Assembly: GCA_024685385.1 (NCBI GenBank)
Contig: JAIKVV010000035.1
Span: forward strand, 1-41,930
DNA length: 41,930 nucleotides
Direction of reading: 5' to 3'
Origin: Saccharofermentans sp.
GTDB taxonomy: Bacteria > Bacillota > Clostridia > Saccharofermentanales > Saccharofermentanaceae
How positions within the stretch are numbered: position 1 is the first letter of the stretch; the number at the start of each line of letters is the position of its first letter. The translations under genes and the position numbers were made by a program. The notes beneath the pieces are model-generated. The model worked only from the letters and a program-made list of their open reading frames with translations, had not been told where the DNA came from and did no database searches. Shown here piece by piece: positions 1 to 8,376 of this stretch.

Positions 1-31
1 GGGCAGGAAACGCCCGTTCGGGATATTTTTT
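1..31 (+). terminator. Intrinsic terminator, 5' part cut off by the window edge
   Basis: GGGC, a seven-base loop and GCCC are followed by GTTCGGG and a run of six T. This looks like the distal half of a longer GC stem whose first bases (expected CCCGAAC) lie before base 1. It probably ends the upstream transcript; in many Firmicutes that neighbour would be tuf, but this cannot be seen here. Confidence 0.6.
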
Positions 32-52
32 GAAAAAATCTCAAAAAAGGTA

Positions 53-81
53 TTGAAATATTGGGTTTGGGGTAGTAGAAT
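53..81 (+). promoter_or_regulatory. Sigma-A promoter of the S10-spc operon
   Basis: A -35 box TTGAAA (53-58) and a -10 box TAGAAT (76-81) are separated by 17 bp. Transcription should start near 88. It lies between an upstream terminator and the structured leader of rpsJ, so it is the likely main promoter of the 10-kb ribosomal protein operon. Confidence 0.85.
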
Positions 82-87
82 ACACCC

Positions 88-381
88 TGCACGGCGTTTT
101 TCGACGTGTAAAAGCTTTGATGGCGGAGATTGCCGCAAGTGGTGCGCGGGCTGCGCGCCGGCCACGGCGGGTAACTTCACCGGAGCAAAGTCCCGGCAAA
201 GATCCGGGGCGAAGATCGGGATAACCCAGGCAGCAGGATGACCTAAGGTCACTTGCCCGGATGCCGAAGTGCCGTTCGTGAACGGTAACCGGAGTTCCGG
301 GATTTTCAATGGAGTGACGAAGGAACGCCCGACCGGGATGTGAACGATCGAAAACAAAATTCAGCATGGAGGACCAGCAAA
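88..381 (+). promoter_or_regulatory. Long GC-rich structured 5' leader of the S10 operon
   Basis: About 290 nt lie between the promoter and rpsJ and hold no convincing gene. Several hairpins can be drawn: CACG 90-93 with CGTG 105-108; GCGG 123-126 with CCGC 133-136; GTGG 139-142 with CCAC 162-165, enclosing GCGCG/CGCGC; GGCA 229-232 with TGCC 254-257, enclosing TGACC/GGTCA; CCGTT 272-276 with AACGG 281-285; CCGG 289-292 with CCGG 297-300. The region is clearly more GC-rich than the promoter. A role in autogenous control by a ribosomal protein is an inference from its position; I do not recognise a named RNA family. Confidence 0.6.
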
Positions 382-699
382 ATGGCCAAAGACGTAAACA
401 AGGTAAGGATTAAACTTAAGGCTTTTGAGCACGAGATTCTCGATTCTTCTGCAGCTACCATCGTAGACGCACTGGAAAGAGAAGGAGCATCATTTTCGGG
501 ACCTATCCCGCTTCCTACAAAGAAGGAGATCGTAACGATCCTGCGCTCACCCCACAAGTATAAGGATTCCCGTGAGCAGTTCGAGCAGAGAACACACAGA
601 AGGATCATCGATGTTTATACTCCCTCTGCGAAGATGATGGAACAACTTTCGATGACAATGCCGGCAGGCGTATCCATTGAGGTTGAGGTAATCAACTGA
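382..699 (+). CDS. rpsJ: 30S ribosomal protein S10
   Basis: This is the 105-residue S10 (uS10) of the 30S head, which also acts as NusE in antitermination. The start is the ATG at 382, ten bases after a GGAGG (368-372); it gives the usual [12 protein letters not shown] opening. The reading frame is open back to 340, but that extension has no family counterpart. The protein carries the typical PLPTKKE and [11 protein letters not shown] segments. It is the first gene of the S10 operon, following the long leader and followed by a second structured stretch before rplC. Confidence 0.97.
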   Translation: MAKDVNKVRIKLKAFEHEILDSSAATIVDALEREGASFSGPIPLPTKKEIVTILRSPHKYKDSREQFEQRTHRRIIDVYTPSAKMMEQLSMTMPAGVSIEVEVIN

Positions 700-808
700 T
701 AAGGATCGACAAAGCCGGCACGAGACCGGGCAGGAAATGCCAAAACCCGCCCGCCGGTCATGTTCACCAAGAGGTGAACCAATAACCTATATAGGAGGAA
801 AAAAGCAA
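700..808 (+). promoter_or_regulatory. Structured intercistronic region before rplC
   Basis: Between rpsJ and rplC lie 109 nt, far more than the usual 4-26 in this operon. GACCGG (724-729) pairs with CCGGTC (754-759), enclosing a GGCA/TGCC hairpin (729-743). A second perfect hairpin has GTTCACC (762-768), loop AAGA, and GGTGAAC (773-779), ending about 14 nt before the AGGAGGA site. There is no T-run, so it is not a terminator. It could be a protein-binding or processing site; function is inferred only from structure and position. Confidence 0.55.
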
Positions 809-1444
809 ATGTCTAAATTCATCATTGGCAAAAAGAGCGGCATGACGCAGATGTTCGACGAGAACGGCAACGTTATTCCCGCTACCGTCATTGAGTGCGA
901 GCCCATGTATGTGCTCCAGAACAAGACGGTCGAGACCGACGGTTACAATGCCGTTAAGGTCGCATCAGGCACGATTCGCGAGAAGCTCGTGAACAAGCCG
1001 GATAAGGGTCAGTTCAAGAAGGCTGACGTAGAGCCCAAGAGATACATCCGTGAGTTCGAAGCTGACGAAGAGTTTTCTCTCGGACAGGAGATCAAAGTAT
1101 CAGATATGTTCAGTGTGGGTGACCACGTTGACGTTTCCGGTGTATCCAAGGGTAAGGGATACGCAGGCAACACAAAGCGTCACGGACAGAAGGGCGGACC
1201 TTCCGGTCACGGTTCCATGTACCACAGAAGAGTCGGTTCCATGGGTGCAACATCTACACCCGGCCGTGTTCTTCCCGGTAAGAAGATGCCTGGTCACATG
1301 GGTGCTGTTAACTGCACAGTACAGAACTTAAGCGTAGTAATGGTAGACGGAGATCGCGGAATCCTCGTTTTGAGAGGTGCGGTTCCCGGCCCCAAGGGCG
1401 GCGTTGTAACGGTTGAGACATCCGTTAAAGCGCCCAAGAACTGA
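809..1444 (+). CDS. rplC: 50S ribosomal protein L3
   Basis: L3 (uL3), 211 residues, is an early 50S assembly protein next to the peptidyl transferase centre. The start at 809 (MSKFIIGKKSGMTQMF) follows an AGGAGG at 793-798. The frame is open 24 codons further upstream, but those codons fall in the hairpin region and are not L3-like. The conserved GHGSMYHRRVGSMGATSTPGR core is present. Rather close to rplD (18 nt). Confidence 0.97.
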   Translation: MSKFIIGKKSGMTQMFDENGNVIPATVIECEPMYVLQNKTVETDGYNAVKVASGTIREKLVNKPDKGQFKKADVEPKRYIREFEADEEFSLGQEIKVSDMFSVGDHVDVSGVSKGKGYAGNTKRHGQKGGPSGHGSMYHRRVGSMGATSTPGRVLPGKKMPGHMGAVNCTVQNLSVVMVDGDRGILVLRGAVPGPKGGVVTVETSVKAPKN

Positions 1445-1462
1445 TAGGGAGGATACACGATA

Positions 1463-2086
1463 ATGGCTACAATTGATGTTTATAACTTAACAGGTGCCGT
1501 TACGGGTTCCATCGAACTCAGTGATGCAATCTTCGGAATCGAGCCCAACGAGAGCGCTATGTCCTCCGTTGTAAGAAACCAGCTCGCAAACCGCAGACAG
1601 GGTACACAGAGCACCAAGACAAGAAGTGAAGTATCGGGCGGCGGTAAGCGTCCTTACAGACAGAAGGGTACAGGCCGCGCACGTCACGGTTCCAGAAGAT
1701 CCGCTCAGTATGTAGGCGGCGGAATCATCTTCGGACCCAAACCGAGAACTTATTCCTATACAATGCCTAAGAAGATCAAGAGACTTGCCATGAAGTCCGC
1801 TTTGTCCACAAAGCTCAAGGAAGGCAAGATCATCGTTGTTGAGGACATGAACCTTGATTCCATCAAGACCTCTGCTGTTGCAAAGGCTCTCAAGGATCTT
1901 AAGACAGGTGATACTTCCCTCATCGTTCTCGAAGGCAAGAATGAGAATGCAACTCTTTCCGCAAGGAACATCCCGACGGTCAAGACAGCTTACGTCAATA
2001 CGATCAATGTCTTTGACATCCTGAAGTATGACAGCTTCGTCGTTACAAAGGCCGCCGTCGAGAAGATCGAGGAGGTATATGTATGA
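1463..2086 (+). CDS. rplD: 50S ribosomal protein L4
   Basis: L4 (uL4), 207 residues, is the tunnel-lining 50S protein and, in enterobacteria, the repressor of its own operon. The family core GGGKRPYRQKGTGRARHG and the GGGIIFGPKPR segment are present around residues 60-95. A GGAGG precedes the ATG. The last codons overlap rplW by 4 bp (ATGA), implying translational coupling. As the classic S10-operon regulator, it is the first candidate ligand for the rpsJ leader, though this is untested in this lineage. Confidence 0.97.
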   Translation: MATIDVYNLTGAVTGSIELSDAIFGIEPNESAMSSVVRNQLANRRQGTQSTKTRSEVSGGGKRPYRQKGTGRARHGSRRSAQYVGGGIIFGPKPRTYSYTMPKKIKRLAMKSALSTKLKEGKIIVVEDMNLDSIKTSAVAKALKDLKTGDTSLIVLEGKNENATLSARNIPTVKTAYVNTINVFDILKYDSFVVTKAAVEKIEEVYV

Positions 2087-2436
2087 AGACAGCTTATGAT
2101 GTAATTCTTACACCGGTCGTAACTGAGAAGTCCATGGACGTCACAGAGTCCGGCAAATACACCTTCAAGGTTGCAACAGATGCCAACAAGATCGAGATCA
2201 AGAACGCCGTAGAGGAGATCTTCGGAGTCAAGGTCAAGGCAGTCAACATTGCAAACTATGACGGTAAGGAAAAGAGACAGCGTTATCAGACAGGCAGAAC
2301 ACCTGCTTTCAAGAAGGCTGTCGTTACAATCGACACAGAGGGTAAGGAAATCTCCTACCTCGAAAAGGGTGGTAAGGCCGTAAAGAGCAAGAAGAAGCTC
2401 AAGACCTCCATCGAAGAATTCGGCTTCGGTCAGTAA
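2083..2436 (+). CDS. rplW: 50S ribosomal protein L23
   Basis: L23 (uL23), 117 residues, sits at the peptide exit of the 50S subunit and docks trigger factor and SRP. The opening with TPVVTEKSM and the IFGVKVKAVN segment identify it. It is somewhat longer than the common 95-100 residues because of a Lys-rich C-terminal part (GGKAVKSKKKLKTS). It starts inside the rplD stop (ATGA overlap). Confidence 0.96.
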   Translation: MKTAYDVILTPVVTEKSMDVTESGKYTFKVATDANKIEIKNAVEEIFGVKVKAVNIANYDGKEKRQRYQTGRTPAFKKAVVTIDTEGKEISYLEKGGKAVKSKKKLKTSIEEFGFGQ

Positions 2437-2457
2437 TCTGGAAAGGAGAAAACAAGA

Positions 2458-3288
2458 ATGGCAGTTAAAACATTTAAACCTACTTCTCCTGCAGTAAGAC
2501 AGATGGCTGTTGCCGATTACTCGGTTCTTACTAAGAAAGCACCGGAGAAGGCTCTCCTTAAGATCAACAAGAAGAGCGGCGGACGTAACTCTTACGGACG
2601 CATCACAGTTCGTCATATCGGTGGCGGCAACCGCCGCAAGATCCGTGTGATCGACTGGAAGAGAACAAAGGATTCCGTACCTGCAGTAGTCAAGGCTATC
2701 GAGTACGATCCTAACAGAACAGCATATCTTGCACTCCTGCAGTATGCTGACGGTGTAAAGACATACATCCTTGCACCTAAGGATATCAAGGTAGGTCACA
2801 AGATCGTTTCCGGTCCTGACGCTGATATCCTCCCCGGTAACGTTTTACCTATATCATCCATCCCCGTCGGTACGGTTATCTGCTGCATCGAGCTCACACC
2901 CGGCAAGGGCGCTCAGATGGTAAGAACTGCAGGCGCTTCCGCTCAGCTCATGGCTAAGGAAGGCAAGTTCGCTCAGGTCCGTCTCCCTTCCGGTGAGGTT
3001 CGTATGGTTTCCGTAAACTGCAGAGCCATGATCGGCGAGATCGGCAACGCAGAGCATGAGAACGTTAAGCTCGGTAAGGCCGGCAAGACACGTCATAAGG
3101 GCGTAAGGCCGACCGTCAGAGGTGTTGTCATGAACCCTAACGATCACCCTCACGGCGGTGGTGAAGGTAAGTCACCTATCGGTCTGCCCGGCCCTGTTAC
3201 ACCTTGGGGTGTTCCTACTCTGGGTAAGAAGACAAGGAACAAGAAGAAGCAGTCCGGCAAGTACATTGTCAAGAGCAGAAAGGGTTAA
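2458..3288 (+). CDS. rplB: 50S ribosomal protein L2
   Basis: L2 (uL2), 276 residues, is needed for subunit joining and peptidyl transferase function. The typical [16 protein letters not shown] start, the [21 protein letters not shown] segment (residues about 47-67) and the C-terminal [17 protein letters not shown] motif with the conserved histidine are all present. It has a GGAG site and lies 21 nt after rplW. Confidence 0.98.
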   Translation: MAVKTFKPTSPAVRQMAVADYSVLTKKAPEKALLKINKKSGGRNSYGRITVRHIGGGNRRKIRVIDWKRTKDSVPAVVKAIEYDPNRTAYLALLQYADGVKTYILAPKDIKVGHKIVSGPDADILPGNVLPISSIPVGTVICCIELTPGKGAQMVRTAGASAQLMAKEGKFAQVRLPSGEVRMVSVNCRAMIGEIGNAEHENVKLGKAGKTRHKGVRPTVRGVVMNPNDHPHGGGEGKSPIGLPGPVTPWGVPTLGKKTRNKKKQSGKYIVKSRKG

Positions 3289-3300
3289 GGAGGCACATTA

Positions 3301-3579
3301 ATGAGTAGATCAACTAAAAAGGGATTTTTTGTACAGGATGCCCTGATGAAAAAGATCAAGGCCATGAACGATGCTAACGACAAGAAGATCGTTCAGACAT
3401 GGTCAAGAGCTTCCACCATCTACCCTGAGTTCGTAGGTCACACTATCGCCGTTTACGACGGCCGCAAGCATGTTCCCGTATATGTTACGGAGGATATGGT
3501 AGGACATAAGCTCGGAGAATTTGCTCCCACGCGTAAGTTCGGCGGTCATACCGGTGAGAAGAACGCCAATGCGCGCTAA
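3301..3579 (+). CDS. rpsS: 30S ribosomal protein S19
   Basis: S19 (uS19), 92 residues, forms the head of the 30S subunit with S13 and contacts the A-site tRNA. It opens with [18 protein letters not shown] and has the [27 protein letters not shown] core and the [10 protein letters not shown] end. An AAGGAGG lies just upstream, 12 nt after rplB. Confidence 0.97.
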   Translation: MSRSTKKGFFVQDALMKKIKAMNDANDKKIVQTWSRASTIYPEFVGHTIAVYDGRKHVPVYVTEDMVGHKLGEFAPTRKFGGHTGEKNANAR

Positions 3580-3597
3580 CTTCAAGGAGGATTTGAC

Positions 3598-4074
3598 GTG
3601 GAAAAGATAATTTTAAGCAGAGAGAACATTGAGACAAATCGCGAGGCTATCCTTGCGGCTTATCGAGCTCCTCAGAAAAGATCAAACAGGCTTCCCGTTC
3701 CCACCAAGAAGCAGAAGAAACTTCTCGGTCTCGGCGGTGACAGAGGAATTGCCACAGCTAAGTACATCAGGATCTCACCTTCCAAGGCTAAGATCGTTAT
3801 CGATCTCATCAAGGGTCAGTCCATCGATGATGCTTACGCAATCCTCAACTATACTCCCAAGGCCGCTGCACCCGTAATCAAGAAGGTGCTCAAGGCTGCG
3901 GAAGCATCTGCGGTTAACGACAAGGGTCTTAATCGCGATAACCTCTACATTGCGGAAGCATATTCCAATCCCGGCCCCATCATCAAGAGATGGATGCCCA
4001 GGGCAAGAGGTTCGGCCAGCGGTATAAGCAAGAGAACATGCCACATCACGGTTGTTCTCAAGGAAAGAGTATAA
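3598..4074 (+). CDS. rplV: 50S ribosomal protein L22 with an N-terminal extension
   Basis: L22 (uL22) binds 23S rRNA and sends a long hairpin into the exit tunnel. The family domain begins at about residue 48 (IATAKYIRISPSKAKIVIDLIKG) and ends with the RGSASGISKRTCHITVVL hairpin and C-terminal strand. The total is 158 residues, against about 110 usual. A GTG start at 3598 is supported by AAGGAGG at 3585-3591. No ribosome binding site is visible nearer the domain, so the roughly 47-residue basic extension (QKRSNRLPVPTKKQKK) seems to be made. Confidence 0.94.
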   Translation: MEKIILSRENIETNREAILAAYRAPQKRSNRLPVPTKKQKKLLGLGGDRGIATAKYIRISPSKAKIVIDLIKGQSIDDAYAILNYTPKAAAPVIKKVLKAAEASAVNDKGLNRDNLYIAEAYSNPGPIIKRWMPRARGSASGISKRTCHITVVLKERV

Positions 4075-4086
4075 GGAGGAATTGAC

Positions 4087-4878
4087 ATGGGTCAGAAAGT
4101 TAACCCCCATGGTTTGAGAGTCGGTGTGATCAAGGATCGTGATATCAATGACTGGAATGCTCATTGGTATGCCGAAAAGGACAAGTTTTCCGACTATCTT
4201 ATCGAAGACAAGAAGATTCGTGAGTTCATAATGGATGTTGCCGACACGATCGCAAAGGGCAACAGCAAGAACAAGAAGAAGGGCGAAGACGACTTCAAGA
4301 AGAAGGACGACGGCCGTAAGAATCTTGCAGGCATCAGCTCCATCACCATCGACAGGACAGATGCTCAGACGATCAACGTAGCAGTACGCTCCGCACGTTC
4401 TTCCCTCCTTATCGGAGACAAGGGCAAGTCCAAAGAGGAACTCCGTGCTCTTCTCGAAAAGGAATTCAACAAGAACGTTAAGAAGGACGCAAAGAGGACT
4501 TTCAGAGTTTCGATCATCAGGATCGACAAGGCTGACTCCGATGCAGTAATCGTTGCACAGAACATCGCAGCACAGCTCGAGAACCGCGGAAGCTTCAGAA
4601 GAGCAATGAAGAGAGCAATGTCTTCTGCCATGAAGGATTCATCCGTTTACGGCATCAAGGTTAAGTGCTCCGGCCGTCTTGGCGGTGCCGAGATCGCCCG
4701 TTCCGAGACTTATCACGAGGGTACTATCCCACTCCAGACCTTAAGAGCAAACATCGACTATGGTTTTGCTGAAGCAAACACAACATACGGCCGTATCGGC
4801 GTAAAGGTCTGGATCTACAAGGGTGAAGTTTTCCCCGAGAAGAAGTCCGACAATACTAATGAAGGAGGGCTTGCTTAA
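4087..4878 (+). CDS. rpsC: 30S ribosomal protein S3 with a charged insertion
   Basis: S3 (uS3), 263 residues, lines the mRNA entry tunnel of the 30S subunit. [17 protein letters not shown] opens the protein, and the C-terminal domain has [14 protein letters not shown]. Compared with the usual 215-220 residues there is an insertion of Lys/Asp-rich sequence at about residues 57-78, just before the KH domain. The KH loop reads GDKG (110-113) in place of the common GKKG or GKGG. The stop overlaps the rplP start (TAATG). Confidence 0.95.
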   Translation: MGQKVNPHGLRVGVIKDRDINDWNAHWYAEKDKFSDYLIEDKKIREFIMDVADTIAKGNSKNKKKGEDDFKKKDDGRKNLAGISSITIDRTDAQTINVAVRSARSSLLIGDKGKSKEELRALLEKEFNKNVKKDAKRTFRVSIIRIDKADSDAVIVAQNIAAQLENRGSFRRAMKRAMSSAMKDSSVYGIKVKCSGRLGGAEIARSETYHEGTIPLQTLRANIDYGFAEANTTYGRIGVKVWIYKGEVFPEKKSDNTNEGGLA

Positions 4879-5309
4879 TGTTACTTCCTAAGAGAACTAA
4901 GTACAGAAAGCAGCAGAGAGGCCGCATGAAGGGAAAGGCATCCCGCGGTAACTACGTTGCTTACGGTGAATACGGACTTATGGCATGTGAACCTTGCTGG
5001 ATTAAGTCCAATCAGATCGAGGCTGCCCGTATCGCTATCAACAGATACGTAAAGCGTGGCGGTAAGGTTTGGATCAAGATCTTCCCTGACAAGCCTGTAT
5101 CCAAGAAACCGGCTCAGGTCCGAATGGGTTCAGGTAAGGCTGCCAACGAGTACTGGTGTGCAGTTGTTAAGCCCGGCCGCGTCATGTTCGAGATAGCAGG
5201 TGTTACCGAAGAGCAGGCAAGAGAGGCAATGAGACTTGCAGGACACAAGCTTCCCTGCAAGACGAAGTTTGTAGTAAGAGAGAAGGAGGAAGTTGAAAAT
5301 GAAGGCTGA
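4878..5309 (+). CDS. rplP: 50S ribosomal protein L16
   Basis: L16 (uL16), 143 residues, is a late 50S assembly protein near the A-site. It opens with [17 protein letters not shown] and has the [20 protein letters not shown] segment and the [16 protein letters not shown] end. The start codon overlaps the rpsC stop by one base, and its last codons overlap rpmC, so all three are likely coupled in translation. Confidence 0.97.
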   Translation: MLLPKRTKYRKQQRGRMKGKASRGNYVAYGEYGLMACEPCWIKSNQIEAARIAINRYVKRGGKVWIKIFPDKPVSKKPAQVRMGSGKAANEYWCAVVKPGRVMFEIAGVTEEQAREAMRLAGHKLPCKTKFVVREKEEVENEG

Positions 5310-5499
5310 TAAGATCCGTGAAATGTCAACGGAAGAGCTGAACAAAGAATTGACCTCCCTCAAAGAGGAACTGTTCAAGCTTCGTTTCCGCAATGCCACC
5401 AATCAACTTGAGAATACTGCTGCAATCGCTTCCGTAAAGAAGGATATTGCAAGAGTTAAGACAGTGATCCGCGAGCAAGAGCTCAAAGCGGCTAAGTAA
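5299..5499 (+). CDS. rpmC: 50S ribosomal protein L29
   Basis: L29 (uL29), 66 residues, lies at the exit tunnel beside L23. The frame opens at a TTG at 5293, but the ATG at 5299 is better placed behind the AAGGAGGAAG at 5283-5292 and gives [14 protein letters not shown], the usual opening. The sequence is two helices with the [19 protein letters not shown] and [12 protein letters not shown] segments. It overlaps rplP by 11 bp. Confidence 0.95.
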   Translation: MKADKIREMSTEELNKELTSLKEELFKLRFRNATNQLENTAAIASVKKDIARVKTVIREQELKAAK

Positions 5500-5516
5500 T
5501 GGGAGGAGAACGTACA

Positions 5517-5774
5517 ATGGCTGAAAGAAACTTGAGAAAAACAAGAGTCGGCATCGTAACGTCCGACAAGATGGACAAGACCATCACAGTTTCTGTCGTA
5601 GAGCACGTTAAGCACCCTCTCTACGGAAAGATCATGAAGAGAACTTACAAGCTCAAGGCACACGACGAGAACAACGAGTGTGGCGTAGGCGACAGAGTTC
5701 AGGTTATGGAAACAAGACCTCTCTCCAAGGACAAGAGATGGAGACTGGTCGAGATCATCGAGAAAGCTAAGTAA
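5517..5774 (+). CDS. rpsQ: 30S ribosomal protein S17
   Basis: S17 (uS17), 85 residues, is a primary 16S rRNA-binding OB-fold protein. The ATG at 5517 ([22 protein letters not shown]) follows GGGAGGAG at 5500-5507. An in-frame ATG at 5499 would place the start before this binding site and is rejected. Conserved [16 protein letters not shown] and [16 protein letters not shown] segments are present. Confidence 0.97.
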   Translation: MAERNLRKTRVGIVTSDKMDKTITVSVVEHVKHPLYGKIMKRTYKLKAHDENNECGVGDRVQVMETRPLSKDKRWRLVEIIEKAK

Positions 5775-5797
5775 AGCAGGCAAGGAGGATATATCAG

Positions 5798-6166
5798 ATG
5801 ATTCAGGTTGAATCCAGATTAAGAGCTGCCGATAACACAGGCGCAAAAGAGCTTGCCTGCATTAAGGTACTCGGCGGTTCATGGCGTAAATACGCCAATA
5901 TCGGCGACGTTATCGTCTGCTCGGTAAAGACAGCTTCTCCGGGCGGCATGGTCAAGAAGGGCGATGTCGTACGTGCCGTAGTTGTCAGAACAAAGACAGG
6001 CGTAAGACGTGCAGACGGTTCTTACATCAAGTTCGATGAGAACGCTGCCGTCATCATCAAGGAAGACAAGAACCCGCGTGGGACACGTATCTTTGGACCC
6101 ATAGCAAGAGAGCTCCGTGACAAGGATTACATGAAGATCCTGTCCCTCGCTCCGGAAGTTCTGTAA
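5798..6166 (+). CDS. rplN: 50S ribosomal protein L14
   Basis: L14 (uL14), 122 residues, forms an inter-subunit bridge and is the docking site of the silencing factor RsfS. It shows the family opening [18 protein letters not shown], the [12 protein letters not shown] segment and the [24 protein letters not shown] end. It is preceded by AAGGAGG and follows rpsQ by 23 nt. Confidence 0.98.
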   Translation: MIQVESRLRAADNTGAKELACIKVLGGSWRKYANIGDVIVCSVKTASPGGMVKKGDVVRAVVVRTKTGVRRADGSYIKFDENAAVIIKEDKNPRGTRIFGPIARELRDKDYMKILSLAPEVL

Positions 6167-6179
6167 AGGAGGTTTTACG

Positions 6180-6527
6180 ATGGCTAAAAAGATTCACGTA
6201 AAGAAGGGCGATGAAGTAATCGTCATCTCCGGTAAGGACAAGGGTGCCAAGGGTAAGGTTATTGCAATCGATACCGATAAGGGCAGAGTCTATGTCGAAG
6301 GTGCTAACATCATCAAGAAGCACCAGAAGGCAAGATCCCAGACAACACCTTCCGGCATCATCGAGCGCGAAGGATCCATTGACGCTTCCAACGTTATGCT
6401 CGCAGATCCCAAGACAGGCAAGCCCACGAGAATTGGGTACAAGGTAAACGAGGACGGTTCCAAGGACAGGATCGCAAAGAAGTCCGGCACCGTTATCGAC
6501 ACAGTAAAGAAAGCTAAGGGGGAGTAA
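6180..6527 (+). CDS. rplX: 50S ribosomal protein L24
   Basis: L24 (uL24), 115 residues, starts 50S assembly by binding the 5' part of 23S rRNA. A KOW motif is near the start ([20 protein letters not shown], residues about 8-27), followed by the [12 protein letters not shown] segment. An AAGGAGG lies before the ATG. It lies 4 nt before rplE. Confidence 0.97.
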   Translation: MAKKIHVKKGDEVIVISGKDKGAKGKVIAIDTDKGRVYVEGANIIKKHQKARSQTTPSGIIEREGSIDASNVMLADPKTGKPTRIGYKVNEDGSKDRIAKKSGTVIDTVKKAKGE

Positions 6528-6531
6528 TTAG

Positions 6532-7071
6532 ATGTCCAGATTAAAAGATAAGTACACATCTGAAGTCGCACCGGCTTTATCCGAGAAGTTCAAGTACAGT
6601 TCTTCCATGCAGATTCCCAAAATCGAGAAGATCGTTCTCAACATGGGTGTCGGTGAGACAAAGGATAATCCTAAGGCTCTCGAGAGCGCTATGCGTGACA
6701 TGGGTATCATCGCAGGTCAGAAGCCTATCGCTACAGTAGCATCCAAGTCAGTTGCTGCATTCAAGCTTAGAGAAGGCATGAAGATCGGATGTAAGGTAAC
6801 TTTGAGAGGAGAGAGAATGTACTACTTCCTCGATAAGCTCATCAGCATCGCACTTCCCCGTGTTCGCGACTTCCGCGGTATCAATCCCAACTCCTTTGAC
6901 GGTCACGGCAACTATGCCATGGGTATCAAGGAGCAGCTGATGTTCCCCGAGATCGACTACGATAAGATCGACAAGATCCGTGGTATGGACATCATCATCG
7001 TAACAACGGCACAGACTGACGAAGAAGCATTCGAGCTCTTGAGCTTGCTCGGAATGCCGTTCCGTAAATGA
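6532..7071 (+). CDS. rplE: 50S ribosomal protein L5
   Basis: L5 (uL5), 179 residues, binds 5S rRNA and contacts P-site tRNA. Present are [13 protein letters not shown], the [22 protein letters not shown] segment and [19 protein letters not shown], all diagnostic. The length is normal and it is tightly packed between rplX and rpsZ. Confidence 0.98.
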   Translation: MSRLKDKYTSEVAPALSEKFKYSSSMQIPKIEKIVLNMGVGETKDNPKALESAMRDMGIIAGQKPIATVASKSVAAFKLREGMKIGCKVTLRGERMYYFLDKLISIALPRVRDFRGINPNSFDGHGNYAMGIKEQLMFPEIDYDKIDKIRGMDIIIVTTAQTDEEAFELLSLLGMPFRK

Positions 7072-7088
7072 TTTGGGAGGAAATATAA

Positions 7089-7274
7089 ATGGCAAAGAAG
7101 TCAATGATTCTCAAGGCACAGAAGACTCCGAAGTTTTCCACTCGCACACATAATCGTTGCAAAGTATGCGGAAGGCCTCATGCTTACATCCGCAAGTACG
7201 GTATCTGCCGTCTTTGCTTCAGAGACATGGCTTACAAGGGAGAGATCCCCGGCGTAAGAAAAGCAAGCTGGTAA
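7089..7274 (+). CDS. rpsZ: 30S ribosomal protein S14, zinc-binding type Z
   Basis: This is the short (61-residue) S14 of the zinc type. Two CxxC pairs can be seen, CKVCGRPH and CRLCFRD, which bind one zinc. Many Firmicutes also keep a zinc-free paralog used during zinc starvation; none is in this window. A GGGAGG precedes the start. Confidence 0.97.
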   Translation: MAKKSMILKAQKTPKFSTRTHNRCKVCGRPHAYIRKYGICRLCFRDMAYKGEIPGVRKASW

Positions 7275-7299
7275 TTAGGACAAGAAGGAGGAAAAAACA

Positions 7300-7695
7300 A
7301 TGCAGATCACAGATGCAATTGCAGATATGCTTACGAGAATCCGTAATGCAGGTAATGCCGGCCACGAGACGGTCGATATCCCCGCTTCCAACCTGAAGAA
7401 GGCTATCGCTCAGATCCTTCTCGACGAAGGTTACATCGCTAACTTCGAGACAACAGAGGACAACAAGCAGGGCAATATCAAGATCTATCTGAAGTATTCC
7501 GGCAAGAAGCATGTAATTTCAGGTATCAAGAGAATTTCCAGACCGGGTCTTCGTACATATGCGGACAAGGATAACCTTCCTAACGTATTGAACGGTTTGG
7601 GCATCGCAATCGTTTCTACATCCCGGGGCGTTATGACCGACAAGAAGGCCAGAAAGCTCGGTGTAGGCGGCGAAGTTTTAGCTTACGTGTGGTAA
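7300..7695 (+). CDS. rpsH: 30S ribosomal protein S8
   Basis: S8 (uS8), 131 residues, binds the 16S platform; in E. coli it represses the spc operon at the rplE start. [15 protein letters not shown] opens the protein, and the C-terminal [26 protein letters not shown] is classic. It is followed by an unusually long 115-nt gap before rplF. Confidence 0.98.
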   Translation: MQITDAIADMLTRIRNAGNAGHETVDIPASNLKKAIAQILLDEGYIANFETTEDNKQGNIKIYLKYSGKKHVISGIKRISRPGLRTYADKDNLPNVLNGLGIAIVSTSRGVMTDKKARKLGVGGEVLAYVW

Positions 7696-7810
7696 TGATC
7701 GCTTCGGGATCCTTCCCGGTGTGACAGATACAACTCTGAAAAGCACTCTGACCGCGGCAGACATACCGGAGGTCAGGGGAGCACAATCTTAAGAGCAGGA
7801 GGAATGAAAT
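7696..7810 (+). promoter_or_regulatory. Structured intercistronic region before rplF
   Basis: The 115-nt gap holds a hairpin CGGGA (7705-7709), loop TCCT, TCCCG (7714-7718), and a larger one of CTCTGACC (7746-7753) with GGTCAGGG (7771-7778) around an inner CGG/CCG. Neither has a T-run. A clean AGGAGG site sits at 7797-7802. Processing or regulation of the distal spc genes is possible; nothing proves it. Confidence 0.5.
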
Positions 7811-8353
7811 ATGTCAAGAATTGGTAGAAAACCGATTACCGTTCCTGCAGGCGTTGATGTAAAGATCGACGGTCAGCACATTACCGTTAAGGGTGCAAAG
7901 GACAGCCTCGAATTGGATGTTCATCCCGACATCACGGTAAAGATGGACGGCAACATCATCACAGTGGAGCGTCCCTCTGATGACAAGAATCACAGAGCTC
8001 TCCACGGCTTAACAAGAGCACTTCTCAACAACATGGTTGTAGGTGTTTCCGAGGGCTTCACCAAGGAACTCCAGATCAACGGTGTAGGTTACAAGGCTCA
8101 GAAGCAGGGCAACAAGGTAATCTTTAACTTGGGTTATTCCCATCCCATCGAGATGGAAGAGCCCGCAGGTATTACGATCGAAGTTCCCTCACAGAACCAG
8201 ATCCTCGTAAAGGGAGCTGACAAGCAGTTGGTCGGTGAGACAGCAGCAAAGATCCGTTCGTTCAGAGTTCCTGATGTTTATAAGGGCAAGGGTATCAAGT
8301 ATATCGATGAGCACCTTATCATCAAGGAAGGTAAGACCGGAGCTAAGAAGTAA
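7811..8353 (+). CDS. rplF: 50S ribosomal protein L6
   Basis: L6 (uL6), 180 residues, is near the factor-binding site of the 50S subunit. It has the two repeated beta domains of the family: [15 protein letters not shown] at the start, and the C-terminal [21 protein letters not shown] segment that contacts 23S rRNA. The length is normal. Confidence 0.98.
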   Translation: MSRIGRKPITVPAGVDVKIDGQHITVKGAKDSLELDVHPDITVKMDGNIITVERPSDDKNHRALHGLTRALLNNMVVGVSEGFTKELQINGVGYKAQKQGNKVIFNLGYSHPIEMEEPAGITIEVPSQNQILVKGADKQLVGETAAKIRSFRVPDVYKGKGIKYIDEHLIIKEGKTGAKK

Positions 8354-8376
8354 GGTTAAAGGAGGTTAGAAGCTAC

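Noticed and set aside
53..241. 62-codon frame inside the rpsJ leader
   Set aside because: Its start lies within the promoter, before the expected transcription start, and there is no ribosome binding site; the region is better explained by RNA structure.
289..308. Possible attenuator terminator in the rpsJ leader (CCGG, AGTT, CCGG, then TTTT)
   Set aside because: The stem is only 4 bp and the T-run is short and interrupted, so it is counted only as one of the leader hairpins.
1990..2799. 269-codon reading frame on the minus strand across rplW and rplB
   Set aside because: It is fully covered by well identified ribosomal genes, has a Cys/Leu-rich composition typical of antisense frames, and has no ribosome binding site or family resemblance.
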